From assembly GCA_030740295.1 (NCBI GenBank), contig JASLXP010000215.1, positions 1-15,638 on the forward strand: a stretch of 15,638 nt of DNA, read 5' to 3'. A program made the position numbers and the translations under genes. This DNA comes from Planctomycetota bacterium (lineage in GTDB: Bacteria > Planctomycetota > PUPC01 > JACPCR01). The notes under the pieces were generated by a model. That model was given only the letters and a program-made list of their open reading frames with translations. It did not search any database and was not told the DNA's origin. This document shows, piece by piece, positions 15,409-15,638 of this stretch; the first letter of the stretch is position 1, and each line of letters begins with the position of its first letter.

Positions 15409-15638
15409 GGATGCGTAATCAGTAAAGAGTAATGAGAAAGTGTGAACCGCTAATGCCATCAAGACCGATGGCTGAGGATGGGTCTGGCTATCTATTCATT
15501 GTGGTGGATGAAGGCAAGTCAGAACCGGCGGGCGGTTATAGACCTCACCTGGGCGCGGGGGGGCCCCGCCCGCCCAAGATACGGGGGCACCCGGGCGGGG
15601 AGCGCGGGGCCCCCCCCAACAGACCGGGAGCGGGCCGG
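15409..15638. other. Upstream region of the Ldh_2-family gene and abnormal G/C-rich window end
   Basis: No gene is visible in these 230 bases. The first ~140 bases have ordinary composition and presumably contain the promoter of the Ldh_2-family gene, but no convincing -35/-10 pair is seen. From about 15551 to the end the sequence is almost all G and C. Confidence 0.5.
15557..15617. repeat. G/C-rich imperfect inverted repeat at the window edge
   Basis: The left arm (15557-15575) is a run of seven G, then CCCCG and CCCGCCC; the right arm (15593-15617) reads GGGCGGGG, then AGCGCGGGG and a run of eight C. The arms are complementary apart from a few unpaired bases around a ~17-base loop. Composition differs sharply from the rest of the window, so this may be a hard-to-sequence hairpin at which assembly stopped, or a low-quality artefact. 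Confidence 0.5.

Noticed and set aside
15409..15462. Upstream extension of the Ldh_2-family gene to a TTG or ATG at 15459-15462
   Set aside because: The 18 extra residues have no family match, no ribosome binding site is seen, and MKALPKEFTRVSVEDL fits the usual N-terminus.

Overview
The window carries six protein genes and no RNA genes, CRISPR arrays or recognisable insertion sequences. Five of the six products look exported or surface-directed: four have an N-terminal signal sequence or prepilin leader, and the fifth (cut off at its N-terminus) ends in an extracellular-type CARDB module. The mix is typical of the Planctomycetota-Lentisphaerota (PVC) group or ecologically similar polysaccharide degraders such as Sumerlaeota and Hydrogenedentota: a lone type II-like pseudopilin with an H-x-DG-like tail, arrays of LamG/DUF1080-like sandwiches, a CBM9-type binding domain on a GH42-like enzyme, and a PD40 propeller with an SH3-like tail. 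This assignment is an inference from gene families, not from a marker gene. The high-GC end of the window looks like a contig edge, so the source may be a metagenome assembly.

Layout. Positions 2-1000 (+) hold the 3' end of a large secreted protein ending in CARDB. It meets tail to tail, with a 41-base overlap, a minus-strand PD40/TolB-like propeller protein (960-2279). Behind that, on the minus strand, lie a giant 2080-residue secreted modular protein (2391-8633) and a pseudopilin-like protein (8805-9452). These three minus-strand genes follow one another with gaps of 171 and 111 bases and could be co-transcribed in the order pseudopilin, giant protein, propeller. A 635-base intergenic region (9453-10087) with a long imperfect hairpin and a perfect 14-base palindrome separates them from a divergent 1349-residue secreted GH42-like enzyme (10088-14137, +). 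A 299-base gap with a possible coding remnant follows, then a minus-strand cytoplasmic Ldh_2-family oxidoreductase (14437-15408). The last ~230 bases have no gene and end in an abnormal G/C-rich inverted repeat.

Possible joint role (inference): the GH42-like enzyme with its CBM9-like domain would bind and cleave glycans outside the cell or in the periplasm, the giant protein would act as a non-catalytic glycan-binding or adhesive scaffold, the propeller protein would be a periplasmic or surface partner, and the Ldh_2 enzyme could reduce a 2-oxo acid derived from sugar breakdown. Nothing in the sequence proves that these proteins interact. The most distinctive features are the architecture of the giant protein (a run of LamG-like sandwiches, then three copies of a CBM-like/FN3-like/Ig-like triplet, with acidic insertions) and the structured intergenic region between the divergent transcription units.
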